The notes: a model not told the origin generated them from the letters alone. 64,000 nucleotides of DNA from Lethocerus indicus (GCA_019843655.1 JACDQD010000007.1:29230816-29294815), one strand, 5' to 3'. Numbered from the stretch's first letter, positions 1 through 38,254 are shown. Translations and numbers: made by a program.

Positions 1-520
1 TTTGCCCAAAACTGGGGTTCTTAGGCCGAAAATGAGGTTTTGGGCCCAAATAGACCCAAAATGGGATTTTAGGCCCAGAAATGTGGTGTTTTGACGAAAA
101 ATCGGCCCCCAAAAATGCGATTTTTATGCCGAAAAATGGGTTTTTTTGACTGAAAATGCGTTTTCTAGGCGCAAAATCGGCCGAAAATTGGGGTTACAGG
201 CCAAAAAAATTGTATTTTGGCGCAAAATGGGTCAGAAAATACTGTTTTAGGTGCATAATTGCCCCTTAAAATGCGGTTTTAGGCCGAAAATGAGGTTTTG
301 GGCGCGAAATCTGGGCCCAAATATGGGTTTTTTAGACCCAAGAATGGATTTTAGCCCAGAAATGAGGTGTTTGACTGAGGTGTTTGCCGAAAATGGAGGT
401 TTTTTAAACTGAAAACGCGTTTTTAGGCGCAAAATCGGTCGAAAATTGGGATTTCAGGCCAAAAATTGGATTTTTGCGCGAAATGGGCCAAAAAATGTGG
501 TCTTTCGTAAAATGAGGTAC
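1..520. repeat. Divergent tandem repeat, ~35-40 bp unit
   Basis: Loosely periodic DNA in which blocks such as AAAATGAGGTTTTGGGCCC, AAAATGCGGTTTTAGGCCG and AAAATTGGGGTTACAGGCC recur with many substitutions and small indels. It probably continues left of the window. Short open frames here only reflect the periodicity. A similar but shorter AAAATG...TTTTAGC repeat lies at 53966-54215; common descent was not established. Confidence 0.7.
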
Positions 521-1717
521 TTTCGTATCTCGTATTGAACGTTTCGATGGATCCCCCATATATTGTCCTTTGTATATTGCCAATTTGTTGGCTACAGTAA
601 GTCCATTTCAATAGTAGTCTGTTCGTTAACCGATTAAATCCAAATTTATTTTTCTGAAACTTTATAAAATCTACTTATTACGATGATTATTATCAAATAA
701 TAGCATAGAAGGTTTGTCAAGGGGCGAAGGGCAGAGTTGAACTCTATGCTGCAGCAAAAATTTACTTTCAACAGCCCGACACGGCCAAATATGCAACAGA
801 CAGGATGCAGAGAGCGAATTCACTGCAACATCCACTTGTGAAGGTATACGCAGGACTGAAAACGGATGTGATTTTCTGAAACTGCATTATCTGAGAATTT
901 TTGTAATTCACAATATCTCCTTATCCAAGGCTATGAGTTGAACCTGGGATAATACAGTGTCGCATTAACTAGTGGATAAGATTGGTTGATAGGTATATTA
1001 TTGATACGGATGAGGGTTGTTTCGTAAAAGATTGAAATACACAACTCTATAAGAAGTAGTCCTGTTTCTTTTGGTGCATTTATACCTAATTTATACCTAA
1101 TACACTGGGGCCGGGCAATTAGAGAAACAAATCCATTCGCAGTTCCCCGAAGAGCCGCCTCTTAAGGAGCGGCGCTAGTGAGCCCCCAAAAGCGGGCGAT
1201 ATATCACTTTCCCCTTTACCGTCGCGTACGCACGTGCGCAGCCGCCTTCTCCCGCCCATATACACATATATATTCACTCCTTTTTTTTTTCTCCCAGTTC
1301 ATATTTTCACTTTCCCTTCGGGCGCTATGCGGGGCTTTACACCGGCGGCCCTTCACCAACTCACCCACTTTCACCCGTCCACCTGTTCCCATCTACTAAC
1401 CGATAGATTAAACCCCAAATACATATATATATTTAAAGTGATATCACTCAACTTGGAGTTGGAAATCGTATAATTGAAATCTGTGAATCCATCGTGGGAC
1501 ACGGCCGCAATTATAGATATAAAATTGCGCATTCTACGAATGAAGTATTGGTCTATTTGGTACTGGTTTTTTGAAGGAATTTTTGAAGTTTTGAACGGTC
1601 TTCGGCCCCACTTACTTTCTCTAATGAAAGTAAAACGCCAACTCGTGGACGCGTTTTCCTCCCTTATCGGGGGCCGTTCTAAAGCTTTTTTTTTCTTATC
1701 AATAAGGTTTTCGCTCA

Positions 1718-1721
<4 letters not shown>
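521..1721. other. Intergenic DNA upstream of the chitinase-like gene, no gene seen
   Basis: Mostly unique AT-rich sequence with a GC-richer patch around 1150-1400. I found no exon with convincing splice signals and no recognisable promoter. Two overlapping short open frames near 1370-1720 on opposite strands have no family resemblance and were not called. Confidence 0.4.

Positions 1722-1771
<50 letters not shown>
1722..1771. repeat. (TA)n microsatellite next to a mariner MITE
   Basis: About 25 uninterrupted TA units ending exactly where the mariner-type terminal repeat begins. Mariner elements insert at TA, so the microsatellite may have been the target or have grown from the target duplication. 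Confidence 0.9.
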
Positions 1772-1773
<2 letters not shown>

Positions 1774-1996
1774 GTTGGCAACTAAATAATTGCGGATTCT
1801 TCTCACCTTCGCGTGTGTGCACCCTACTCTAAGAGTCGTGCATTTTTTGTCGGCACGACGAATATTTGGCACGTATTTTGGCATTTCGGAATACCAGAGA
1901 TAGGTTTGAAGACGCGTAAACTTGAGTAAAAATACAAATAACGCCGTATCTCCGTCCAGCGACTGAAGTCCGCAATCACTTAGTTGCCGACACGAT
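1771..1996. mobile_element. Mariner-type MITE (non-autonomous)
   Basis: A ~225-bp element whose left end GGCAACTAAATAATTGCGGA (from 1776) is matched in inverted orientation by TCCGCAATCACTTAGTTGCC near 1969-1988. The same terminal sequence bounds the larger mariner remnants at 38432, 53650 and 63351. The interior carries no transposase-like reading frame. TA-rich DNA flanks both sides. Confidence 0.75.
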
Positions 1997-2094
1997 ATAT
2001 TTATATATTGTTGTATTTTTTTTTTTTAATGTAAATACAGATTGTTCTTGACCAAACCCTACGACAGTAGTTGGAGTGCCGTAGATTACGTGTT

Positions 2095-2215
2095 ATTCTT
2101 CCGACTACTCTCGCGTTCGGCGTCTCTTTCTAGACCGGTTTCGGCGGCTCGCCATCACACGTCTTCAGTAGTCGGTAAGACGGCTCGCCGTCCACTGAAA
2201 TCGGAGCAGATTATA
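2095..2215. mobile_element. Degenerate copy of the palindromic element
   Basis: Contains weakened versions of the family modules: CTAGACCGGTTTCGGCGGCTCGCC followed by GTCTTCAGTAGTCGG and an inverted ACGGCTCGCCGTC. It is too decayed to define ends. Confidence 0.35.
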
Positions 2216-2350
2216 GGATTTTTACCGACGGTTTCGACCGTCATAACGCGAAATCTATTTCAACCCCCCCCCCTCATGAATTGAAGACCAAGTAAAACGG
2301 ATATTGATAAATAATTGATTGTATTCATTTTATGTTTCATTTTTTGGCAG

Positions 2351-27803
<25,453 letters not shown>

Positions 27804-28575
27804 GTGAGTCGGGCGAAACTTTGTTGAAACTGGCCAAATTCCATCCATCTTCAAATTGGGACATTTAATTGATTAACGTTTCGACGAATTCAAAAACTAT
27901 ACCAAAAGGATACCAACCGCTTAAGTGTATCTCTGAGTGTGTCGAATTTATAGTTAATTTCTATTGGAATAGAATGAGTTGGGGCCACTTTCAAAATTGA
28001 CACTGAAAGTGCCCGAAGTCCGTCCGAAGTAATTTAAATAAACGATACTGAAATCATTTTACATATCTTTAAAACACTTCGGATACATAATATATGCGAT
28101 ACGAAACATTTTTTTAACAACAGTGACAGTGACTGACACCGCCGCTACTGAAGATGGTCCATAGCTGTATTTATAAATTAACGCCAGATTTGAATTTCCA
28201 ACAATTCTTGCAGTAAAGTCGGTAAAATTATAAAAAAAAAAAATCCATTTGACAGCCGATAGTTTAGGGTCAGTGTACAGAACATTGTTGAACAATATTT
28301 AAAAAATAATGAAAGTTTGGCAGCCGTTACGTTGATTTTTGGGACGCCCAATATAAGCGAGACGGGATTTTTTATAAGGACCGTAAATTTATCTATCCTG
28401 AACTTTAATGGACGGGGAAAAAAAACCCTGTAAATGTCAATCTCGGCCGCGTTTTTCGACCGAGAATTAGATGTTTCAAAATTTCCGTTTTGCTACATCG
28501 AAACTAGTCGAAACTGGGGCGATGGCATATGGCACATTTTACGGTTCTGTCGGTGGGAAATTTTCGAAAACGATT

Positions 28576-28633
<58 letters not shown>

Positions 28634-29924
28634 GCTTTCTATTTTTTTTCATTTTCGCCCCATTTACGGAGGCCCGCGATAAATACAAAATTTCGAAACG
28701 CTCGTGAAAGACGCTTTCTGTTCGACGACATTTACGCAACAGTTTATTACGACCGGCTGGATCCAGGGTTCGGAAACGACCCCCAGACCGATTTCCGGCG
28801 CAAGGGATTTAGCCCTTCCCTTCCACGGGGTTCCTTACGACGTTTCGGAATTCCTTTCTTCAGAATCATAAAGAACGTCAACTCGGTATCTCTGTATCAA
28901 CCTTGATGTTAGCCAGATACTACTGTCGTCTTTTACAGTATTGTGTGAATTTTGTAGACTTCAGATTATTGTGGAAATCATCGGATCAGTATAGTCCTTA
29001 CTCGATCTCGTCCGGCATCGTCCTTGGACCGTTTTCACATCTTCAGTAAATCCCTTAATTCGCTTTTTGCCTTTCCTTCAATTTTCCCTCATGCCATTCA
29101 AATCCTTACCGCCACTTCAATAAGAAGAAGAAAGCAATCGCAACAAGTACTTCGGAGTCCAATTTTCCGAAGCATCCACAAAGAGGAACTCCTCGCATCT
29201 TTATCAAATTGACAACTTTCGGGTACATCAATAAATCCTTTCTAACTCCGGAACCCAGGCCTGAATACCTTGAACGACGGCTTTGGAAAAATCCCCCACC
29301 TGCAATTAATTCCAACTTTCCTCGCAGAATTCCCCAAATGTTTTCTTCGAACTTAAACTTATTTTAAATCAGCGAAATACTTTCTTTGTGGCTTTTGAAT
29401 TTTGAAAACTTCTCCTTAGAACAGTTTTCGTTCATTATTTCTCGTGGATTAAACTCGGTGGTAAAACGGTAAAGGCGGTTGGCGAGGTCATCCTCGGCGT
29501 GGGGACGCCGTATCATCCCGTTTAGGTCACCGGTGATTGTAGACCTTTTTTGACCTTGCTACGCCTCTCCCTTCCTATTTGCCTCGATTCTTTGATAATA
29601 AAAAAAAAAATAATAAAAATACAAAAAGCTCCCCCGTCCGCTGGATATTGTAAGGACGTTAAGAGTAAGGGCGGTTGGGCCGCCGCGGCAATAACCGGGA
29701 AGTGGTCGAACAGAACAACAATTTTTACCTTTCTCCCGTCTCCGTCGCCCGGCCCATTATCGGTACGAAATAGAAAGCACAATTAGGGCGAAACTTTCGC
29801 GTCACCTTTCAAATTTCCGACGCGGCGCAAAACCGATCCAATTCAAGAGGCGCCCTTCGAGCGCCGTCACGCAACGGCCGGAACAGGCTGGGATTTAGAT
29901 TTTCTTAAATTGGTTTATAGATTA
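27804..29924. other. DNA downstream of the GH18 exon, no further exon found
   Basis: Contains a small right-arm fragment of the palindromic element (28110-28158, CCGCCGCTACTGAAGATGG) and a (TA)n run (28578-28630). A GC-richer open frame at 28690-28906 was considered as a further exon but lacks an acceptor and clear GH18 similarity. Confidence 0.4.
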
Positions 29925-31085
29925 CCTGTTTTGTGGAGTTGGAATAACGTAATTCTAGACCCTTTCTTCTAGGCCCATAATCGGCCGCTCGCCGTCTTCA
30001 GTAGCGCTGTGTCGGTCAGGCTTTTGGGCGTCATCACTGCACTGTGCCACTGTGCGAGACGGTGACAGTGTGCCGGACATAAAGTCACGAAATCAACGGT
30101 ATCCAGGATGTTGATTCTAACTGATAAGTGCATTACATCCGTCGAAGGTTGAGGATGTATTTTTTGAGTACCGTAGGTTCGTGGTGTTTCTGTATCCTCT
30201 CGCCGGTTTGGTTTTTTCCTAGACAGGTTTCGGCTGCTCGCCATCTTCAGTAGCGCTGTGTTAGTCACTGTTAGCACTTTGGGTGTTTTCTGGGGCATCC
30301 TCACTGCCCACTGTCACTGTCACTTGTACTGTCACTCTGGCCCTTTGGATGTTAGACGTAGGTACCGTAGGTTCGTGATGTTTCTGTCTCCTCTCGCTGG
30401 TTTGGTTTTTTCCTAGACAGGTTTCGGCCGCTCGCCATCTTCAGTAGCGCTGTGTTAGTCACTGTTAGCACTTTGGGTGTTTTCTGGGGCATGCTCACTG
30501 TCACTGTCACTGTCACTTTCACTGTACCGTCACCTGTCTTTGGATGTTAGACGTAGGTACCGTAGGTTCGTGGTGTTCTGTCACCTCTAGCTGCTTTTGG
30601 TCTTCACCAGACCGGGTGTTCGGCCGCTCGCCATCTTCAGTAGCGCTGTGTGTCAGTCACTTTGGGCACTTTGGATGTTTTCCTGGGGGCATCCTCACCG
30701 CCCTGTCACTCACTGTCACTTGTACTTAACTTGCACTTGTAAAAACATCCCAAAGTGGCGAAAAGCGACTAACACAGCGCTACTGAAGATGACGAGCGGC
30801 CGAAACCAAAACCCGGTCACTCGTACTGTCATTTTGGCACTTTGGATGTTTTGGATATGGACACTTTGTCAAATTCACAAGTGACAGTGACAGTGCGGTT
30901 GAGGACGCCCCCGGAAAAACATCCAAAGTGCCGACAAAGTGACTCAGACCGCTACTGAAGATGGCGAGCGGCCGATTACGGGTCCAGCGAAAGACCGAAC
31001 CTGCGAAAGAGAGGAGACAGAAACACAACCCTCCTCCGATCTATGGTCTTCAGTAGCGGTTTTAGTCGCTTTGGGAATGTTTTCT
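29925..31085. mobile_element. Cluster of palindromic-element arms
   Basis: Left arms recur at about 29935, 30170, 30360 and 30560, each with GTAGGTTCGTGGTGTTTCTG, CTCGCCATCTTCAGTAGCGC and a TGTCACTGTCACTGTCACTT tail. Right arms follow near 30770 and 30945, then another TCTTCAGTAGCGG left-arm piece at 31046. The order suggests nested insertion plus tandem duplication. The start ATTACCTGTTTTGTGGAGTT at 29929 marks one true element end. Confidence 0.8.
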
Positions 31086-31214
31086 GAGCGTCCTCATTGC
31101 CACTCTGTCACTCGTCAAACGGATAACCAAGCCGATAGTACAAGTGACAGTGACAAGAGACAAAACTCACGATATTCTACAGTGTGTGATATCTTTAAGT
31201 TGGACTTTAAGCTA

Positions 31215-31297
31215 CACTTTCACCAAAATTAGAGACAATTCCGTCAATTAGTTTGCAAGTTATGGACCGTTAAACGGTGGATACATTTTTGGACCAC

Positions 31298-31300
<3 letters not shown>
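31215..31300 (-). mobile_element. Solo terminal repeat of a Tc1/mariner-like element
   Basis: GACAATTCCGTCAATTAGTT, TGCAAGTTATGGACCGTTAA and GGATACATTTTTGGACC are the reverse complement of the element end at 2446-2510. TA microsatellites follow (31303-31330 and 31341-31367). Confidence 0.6.
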
Positions 31301-31330
<30 letters not shown>

Positions 31331-31336
31331 CAAGGC

Positions 31337-31369
<33 letters not shown>

Positions 31370-31374
31370 AGAAG

Positions 31375-32015
31375 CTACTGTGAGACGGCGGTTAGAGGTC
31401 GAAACCGGTCTGGCGAAAGTCCAAACCGGCGACGGGAGATATAACAATTTCAAGGTCATTAAATACACCTAAAATTATGTAAAATAACAGGCCGGTCGTG
31501 TACCAATTGAGCTGTTTGAATGATGTTAATCGCCCCCCGTTTTATTATAAGTCCTCGGCTCCCACGCGGCTACCGATTAGAGTTGACTAATTATTTTCTT
31601 GTTTGGCGAACGCTTTTGAAGTGATTAATACAATTTGCCGGGTGTTGATAAGTACCCTCGAATTAGCTAGTCGCCTGTTGGGCGCTGTTCAGACGAGGGT
31701 GCCTACCACTTCTGATGTTAGACGTGGATACCGTCTGTTCGCGGTGTTTCTGTCGCCCCGATAGCCAGACTGCTCGGGCTGCTCGCTATCTTCAGTAGCG
31801 CCGTGTCAGTCACTTTCGGGATGGTTTTTCGGGCAATCTTCACTAGCACTGTGTCACTACTGTCACTTGTACCGGTCTGTTCTGTCACCTGGCCCTGGGC
31901 GTTAGACGTAGATTCAGCAGGTTCGTGGTGTTTCTGTCTCCTCTCGCCGGTTTGGTTTTTGCTAAACAGGTTTCGGCCGCTCGCCATCTTCAGCAAAGCG
32001 CTGTGTCAGTCACTG
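31375..32015. mobile_element. Further palindromic-element arms, truncated by the assembly gap
   Basis: A right-arm piece at 31375-31445 (GAGACGGCGGTTAGAGG, GAAACCGGTCTGGCGAAAG) and left arms at 31715-31890 and 31905-32015. The last arm reads CTCGCCATCTTCAGCAAAGC and runs into the N block. Confidence 0.65.
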
Positions 32016-32115
32016 NNNNNNNNNNNNNNNNNNNNNNNNNNNNNNNNNNNNNNNNNNNNNNNNNNNNNNNNNNNNNNNNNNNNNNNNNNNNNNNNNNNNN
32101 NNNNNNNNNNNNNNN
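32016..32115. other. Assembly gap (100 N)
   Basis: Exactly 100 N, the usual placeholder for a gap of unknown size. The right edge falls directly inside a 173-bp satellite unit, so the gap most likely hides more satellite. Confidence 0.98.
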
Positions 32116-35100
32116 GAAATATACAGAGAGAACATACGGGGAATATTTCTAGAGATAATAAATATATTGGTTCCGGCCTGAACAATTTTCTAAAAAAAAT
32201 AGATTTTTTTAAATTAAAACCAATCGAAAACCCTCCGCTTATATCTCCCATTATGCTTCGATTATGAATTTGTATTTATAAATATCTAGAAATATACAGA
32301 GAGAACATACGGGGAATATTTCTAGAGATAATAAATATATTGGTTCCGGCCTGAACAATTTTCTAAAAAAAATAGATTTTTTTAAATTAAAACCAATCGA
32401 AAACCCTCCGCTAATATCTCCCATTATGCTTCGATTATGAATTTGTATATATAAATATCTAGAAATATACAGAGAGAACATACGGGGAATATTTCTAGAG
32501 ATAATAAATATATTGGTTCCGGCCTGAACAATTTTCTAAAAAAAATAGATTTTTTTAAATTAAAACCAATCGAAAACCCTCTGCTAATATCTCCCATTAT
32601 GCTTCGATTATGAATTTGTATATATAAATATATAGAAATATAAAGAGAGAACATACGGGGAATATTTCTAGAGATAATAAATATATTGGTTCCGGCCTGA
32701 ACAATTTTCTAAAAAAAATAGATTTTTTAAAATTAAAACCAATCGAAACCCTCGCTAATATCTCCCATTATGCTTATGATGAATGTATAAATATCTAGAA
32801 ATATAAAGAGAGAACATACGGGGAATATTTCTAGAGATAATAAATATATTGGTTCGGCCTGAACAATTTTCTAAAAAATAGATTTTTAAATTAAAACCAA
32901 TCGAAAACCCTCCGCTAATATCTCCCATTATGCTTGATTATGAATTTGTATTTATAAATATCTAGAAATATACAGAGAGAACATACGGGAATATTTCTAG
33001 AGATAATATATTGGTTCGGCCTGAACAATTTTCTAAAAAAATAGATTTTTAAATTAAAACCAATCGAAAACCTCTCCGCTAATATCTCCCATTATGCTTC
33101 GATTATGAATTTGTATATATAAATATCTAGAAATATACAGAGAGAACAACATGGGAATATTTCTAGAGATAATAAATATATTGGTTCCGGCCTGAACAAT
33201 TTTCTAAAAAAAATAGATTTTTAAATTAAAACCAATCGAAAACCCTCCGCTAATATCTCCCATTATGCTTCGATTATGAATTTGTATTTATAAATATCTA
33301 GAAATATACAGAGAGAACATACGGGGAATATTTCTAGAGATAATAAATATATTGGTTCCGGCCTGAACAATTTTCTAAAAAAAATAGATTTTTTTAAATT
33401 AAAACCAATCGAAAACCCTCTGCTAATATCTCCCTTTATGCTTCGATTATGAATATTATGAATTTACGGAATATTTCTAGAATAATAAATATATTGGTTC
33501 CGGCCTGAACAATTTTCTAAAAAAATAGATATTAAAACCAATCGAAAACCCTCCGCTAATATCTCCCATTATGCTTGATTGTATTTATAAATATCTAGAA
33601 ATATACAGAAAGAACATCGGGATACAGAGATAATAAATATATTGGTTCGGCCTGAACATTTTCTAAAAAAATAGATTTTTTAAATTAAAACCAATCGAAA
33701 ACCCTCCGCTAATATCTCCCATTATGCTTCGAATATTAAATATCTAGAAATATACAGAGAGAGAAATAACGGAATATTTCTAATATATTATCGGTTGCGG
33801 CCTGAACAATTTTCTAAGAAAAATAGATTTTTTTAAATTAAAACCAATCGAAAACCCTCCGCTAATATCTCCCATTATGCTTCGATTATGAATTTGTATA
33901 TATAAATATCTAGAAATATACAGAGAGAACATACGGGGAATATTTCTAGAGATAATAAATATATTGGTTCCGGCCTGAACAATTTTCTAAAAAAAATAGA
34001 TTTTTTTAAATTAAAACCAATCGAAAACCCTCTGCTAATATCTCCCATTATGCTTCGATTATGAATTTGTATTTATAAATATCTAGAAATATACAGAGAG
34101 AACATACGGGGAATATTTCTACCGATAATAAATATATTGGTTCCGGCCTGAACAATTTTCTAAAAAAAATAGATTTTTTTAAATTAAAACCAATCGAAAA
34201 CCCTCCGCTAATATCTCCCATTATGCTTCGATTATGAATTTGTATTTATAAATATCTAGAAATATACAGAGAGAACATACGGGGAATATTTCTACCGATA
34301 ATAAATATATTGGTTCCGGCCTGAACAATTTTCAAAAAATGAAAATTAAAACAATTTTCTAAAAAATATTTATAAATATCTAGATTAAAGAGAGAACATT
34401 TTAAATTAAAACCAATCAAAAAATAGATTTTTAAACGAAAACCCTCCGCTAATATCTGCCAATACGCTTCGATTATGAATTTGTATATATAAATATCTAG
34501 AAATATACAGAGAGAACATACGGGGAATATTTCTACCGATAATATATATATATTGGTTCCGGCCTGAACAATTTTCTAAAAAAAATAGATTTATTTAAAT
34601 TAAAACCAATCGAAAACCCTCCGCTAATATCTGCCAATACGCTTCGATTATGAATTTGTATATATAAATATCTAGAAATATACAGAGAGAACATACGGGG
34701 AATATTTCTACAGATAATAATATATTGGTTCCGGCCTGAACAATTTTCTAAAAAAAATAGATTTATTTAAATTAAAACCAATCGAAAACCCTCCGCTAAT
34801 ATCTGCCAATACGCTTCGATTATGAATTTGTATATATAAATATCTAGAAATATACAGAGAGAACATACGGGGAATATTTCTACAGATAATAAATATATTG
34901 GTTCCGGCCTGAACAATTTTCTAAAAAAAATAGATTTTTTTAAATTAAAACCAATCGAAAACCCTCCGCTAATATCTCCCATTATGCTTCGATTATGAAT
35001 TTGTATTTATAAATATCTAGAAATATACAGAGAGAACATACGGGGAATATTTCTAGAGATAATAAATATATTGGTTCCGGCCTGAACAATTTTCTAAAAA

Positions 35101-35568
35101 AAATAGATTTTTTTAAATTAAAACCAATCGAAAACCCTCCGCTAATATCTCCCATTATGCTTCGATTATGAATTTGTATTTATAAATATCTAGAAATATA
35201 CAGAGAGAACATACGGGGAATATTTCTAGAGATAATAAATATATTGGTTCCGGCCTGAACAATTTTCTAAAAAAAATAGATTTTTTTAAATTAAAACCAA
35301 TCGAAAACCCTCTGCTAATATCTCCCATTATGCTTCGATTATGAATTTGTATTTATAAATATCTAGAAATATACAGAGAGAACATACGGGGAATATTTCT
35401 AGAGATAATAAATATATTGGTTCCGGCCTGAACAATTTTCTAAAAAAAATAGATTTTTTTAAATTAAAACCAATCGAAAACCCTCCGCTAATATCTCCCA
35501 TTACGCTTCGATTATGAATTTGTATATATAAATATCTAGAAATATACAGAGAGAACATACGGGGAATA
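32116..35568. repeat. 173-bp satellite array, about 20 copies
   Basis: The unit carries GAAATATACAGAGAGAACAT, ACGGGGAATATTTCTAGAGA, TTGGTTCCGGCCTGAACAAT, TAAAACCAATCGAAAACCCT, CCGCTAATATCTCCCATTAT and GCTTCGATTATGAATTTGTA. The outer copies are nearly identical; those at 32750-33800 and 34320-34450 are shortened or scrambled. It is interrupted on the left by an assembly gap. Short minus-strand frames recurring every unit are artefacts. Confidence 0.95.
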
Positions 35569-36413
35569 ATGTATATAACTGAGTCCATATAATGTATATA
35601 TGTATGTATATAATGTATGTGACTGAGGAAAATGTGTATATAATGTCCTGGCATTAGAACAAAGCAAATGAAGGAACTCTACTCTAGTTTATGAATTCCT
35701 CCCTGTCGAAGCGGAATTTCCAACTCTCGTCTACGATTTCCCCCTCAGCCAACAAAACTAATACAATTTTTGTATTATTATATCGGTAAATTATATAATA
35801 TTACCTTCAAATGTGGGACAGTCTCATCGGTCGGTAACAGACGGAGAAAAATAATCGGTTCTCTCGACGAGTTTCAAACGATTCGATGCGGGCAGAATTT
35901 AATTGAACTTTGAACGCAGTTTTGACTGAAAAGCCGTTCTTTTTTAAAAAGCGATTAAAGAGAAAGACTAAAAACAACACCGAGACAAATGTGAGAAAGA
36001 AAGGTTCACGAGACCCGCCTTTTGTTGCGTCAGGGCGACAACCTAAACAAACTGAATATTCCCAACACCCTGCTATTTCTGCTTTATTTATACATATTTG
36101 CGTTCAATTTTTTTTTTGCGCTTTTTTTTCCTCGATATGGGTTTTTCTCGCGTCGATATTATTTTTTTTTTCTCGACACTATTTATCCGTCACCCGCGTA
36201 TTATATTAACCGTGTGGGCGGCTGCCACTATTCGACCGAGAGATTTAGCAATTTTTGGACCTTATCAATGATATATACAAATAAAATTCCTCAGTATCTC
36301 CCGTACTTACGGAACGCGGTCGAAAGGTTCCCGTTTTGAAAAAAGGTATATAAAATCGAATCGTTTTTCGGTTCAATGTATTTCAGTTTTCAAACAGGAA
36401 TTTAATAAAATCA

Positions 36414-36417
<4 letters not shown>
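35569..36417. other. Unique DNA right of the satellite, no gene supported
   Basis: Begins with imprecise TATATAATGTATG repeats (35569-35640). T-runs dominate 36100-36180. No exon was recognised. Confidence 0.4.

Positions 36418-36469
<52 letters not shown>
36418..36469. repeat. (TA)n microsatellite
   Basis: About 26 TA units. Confidence 0.9.
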
Positions 36470-36472
<3 letters not shown>

Positions 36473-36738
36473 CTCATATAAAAGGATTATTGTCATACTC
36501 TCCTAATTATGAGGCGCTGGCAAATGAAATGCGATGCCAAAAAATCGCAATGACAAATACATATTTTTTTACTTTCTTCTATTTTTTTTAAATGATTTCT
36601 TTGTACCCATATTTTTTGTTTACCCTGTATTAAGTTTTGTATGTACGTTTCTTTGTGTGCATGTAATTTGAACAAAAATTTTATTATTTCGAAATTATTT
36701 TTGTTTCTCTCCTCTCTCTCTCCCATTATAAGTATTAT

Positions 36739-37262
36739 TGTACCCAAAAGAAACGACAATTCGATAAGAGATGTATTTCGGTGTTGAGGAATTCCTCAAT
36801 CTGCCGGAAAAGTGGCCGGCAGAGAACAATAACGAACGATAACGTATTTGGCGCGGAATTTAAACTGAATTCTCTCTCCGCCGAGCAGGAGGGCGCCAAC
36901 TCGTCCGGCCGTCATCGTCGTCCACCTCAAGACCGGAAGTCCTCCGGGCGCGCCCCTCCCCGACCGGAAGTCCTCCGGAGCGCGCCCTCCCCCCGACCGG
37001 AAGTCCTCCGGAGCGCGCCCTCCCCGACCGGAAGTCCTCCGGAGCGCGCCCTCCCCCGACCGGAAGTCCTCCGGGCGCGCCCTCCCCGACCGGAAGTCCT
37101 CCGGAGCGCCCCCGACCGGAAGTCCTCCGGAGTCCACCACCCCGGACTGGAATTTCGCGAAACTCCGTCCTTTTAAGGCTTCAATCAAAGGACGCAAAAA
37201 TAATAGCGTATCGAAGAATTTTATCCTTGACTGAAGATGTTGTGACGTAGTTGAAAATATGT
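36739..37262. mobile_element. MITE fragment fused to a mariner fragment with an internal tandem expansion
   Basis: 36739-36830 resembles the TATTGGGTGTACC MITE family (GTACCCAAAAGAAACGACAA, TTGAGGAATTCCTCAA). At about 36930-37135, seven to eight copies of GACCGGAAGTCCTCCGGAGC plus GCGCCCTCCCC occur. The same words appear once in the mariner remnant at 53843-53872. 37140-37262 continues with mariner sequence shared with 38680-38800 (GGAATTTCGCGAA, CTCCGTCCTTTTAAGGCTTC, GTATCGAAGAATTTTATCC). Confidence 0.75.
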
Positions 37263-37279
37263 ATATATTTCTTTTATTC

Positions 37280-37835
37280 ATAGCGCAGCCAGTTTCTTGG
37301 ACTGTTTTGCACTTTTCGTCCCGAAATTTTTCTTTTTTTTTTCCTTTTTTTTATTCATAGTGCAGACAGTTTCTTGGACTGTTTTGCACTTTTCGTCCCC
37401 AAATTTTTCTTTTTTTCTTTTTATTCATAGTGCAGCCAGTTTCTTGGACTGTTTTGCACTTTTCGTCCCTAAATTTTTCTTTTTTTTTCTTTTTTATTCA
37501 TAGTGCAGACAGTTTCTTGGACTGTTTTGCACTTTTCAAATTTTCTTTTTTTCCTTTTTCATTCATAGTGCAGCCAGTTTCTTGGACTGTTTTGCACTTT
37601 TTTCTTTTTTTTTCCTTTTTTTATTCATAGTCAGACAGTTTCTTGGACTGTTTTGCACTTTTATTATTTTTCTTTTTTTTTTTTATTCATAGTGCAGCCA
37701 GTTTCTTGGACTGTTTTGCACTTTTCCTCCCCAAATTTTTCTTTTTTTTCTTTTATTCATAGCACAGCCAGTTTCTTGGACTGTTTTGCACTTTTCGTCC
37801 CAAAATTCTTCTTTTTTTTTCCTTTTTTTCTTTTA
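37280..37835. repeat. ~70-bp tandem array, about 8 copies
   Basis: TTCATAGTGCAGCCAGTTTC, TTGGACTGTTTTGCACTTTT, CGTCCCCAAATTTTTC plus a T-rich tail whose length varies between copies. Frames of repeated SWTVLHFSSPNFSF are artefacts. Confidence 0.9.
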
Positions 37836-38202
37836 ACGATAATAATTGTGCGTGTGTGTTCATATCGCTCCGTAAAACGGAAAAAGCTTATGGGGACACC
37901 CTAATATATAGAGTCACAGTGTGTGTCGTCGTGCGCTTAGTGCACTTTTGTAAATTTTATAATTGTAATTCTAAAGGGAATAAAAAAAAAAAAAAAAACT
38001 CGGCGATATTCGATAAAAACGTTTAAAAGTCATTATAAAATAATAAAATTGAATACAAAACTTCTTACAAACAAATTTTCTCGGATAAAATATTCTCAAT
38101 TTCTCCTTTCTCCTTCGCCCGATGATACAATCATTTTCCTTTACCGAGAGCGGCCTCCATCTGGAAAAAAATAAATAAATAATACCGTTAACGCTTTACG
38201 GA

Positions 38203-38205
<3 letters not shown>

Positions 38206-38252
<47 letters not shown>
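38206..38252. repeat. (TA)n microsatellite
   Basis: About 23 TA units. Confidence 0.9.

Positions 38253-38254
<2 letters not shown>

Noticed and set aside
28690..28906. Possible next exon of the GH18 gene (YDRLDPGFGNDPQTDF)
   Set aside because: No splice acceptor before it, phase cannot be joined to 27803, and similarity to GH18 is not convincing.
29925..32015. Recurring peptide RPLAIFSSAV...LWMFF/SVALCQSL in many places
   Set aside because: It is the translation of the palindromic element arm in different frames and strands, with no conserved frame between copies.
32116..35568. Possible CRISPR-like or gene-family array (FSIGFNLKKSIFFRKLFRPE)
   Set aside because: Direct 173-bp satellite without unique spacers. 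The frame recurs only because unit variants happen to be open.
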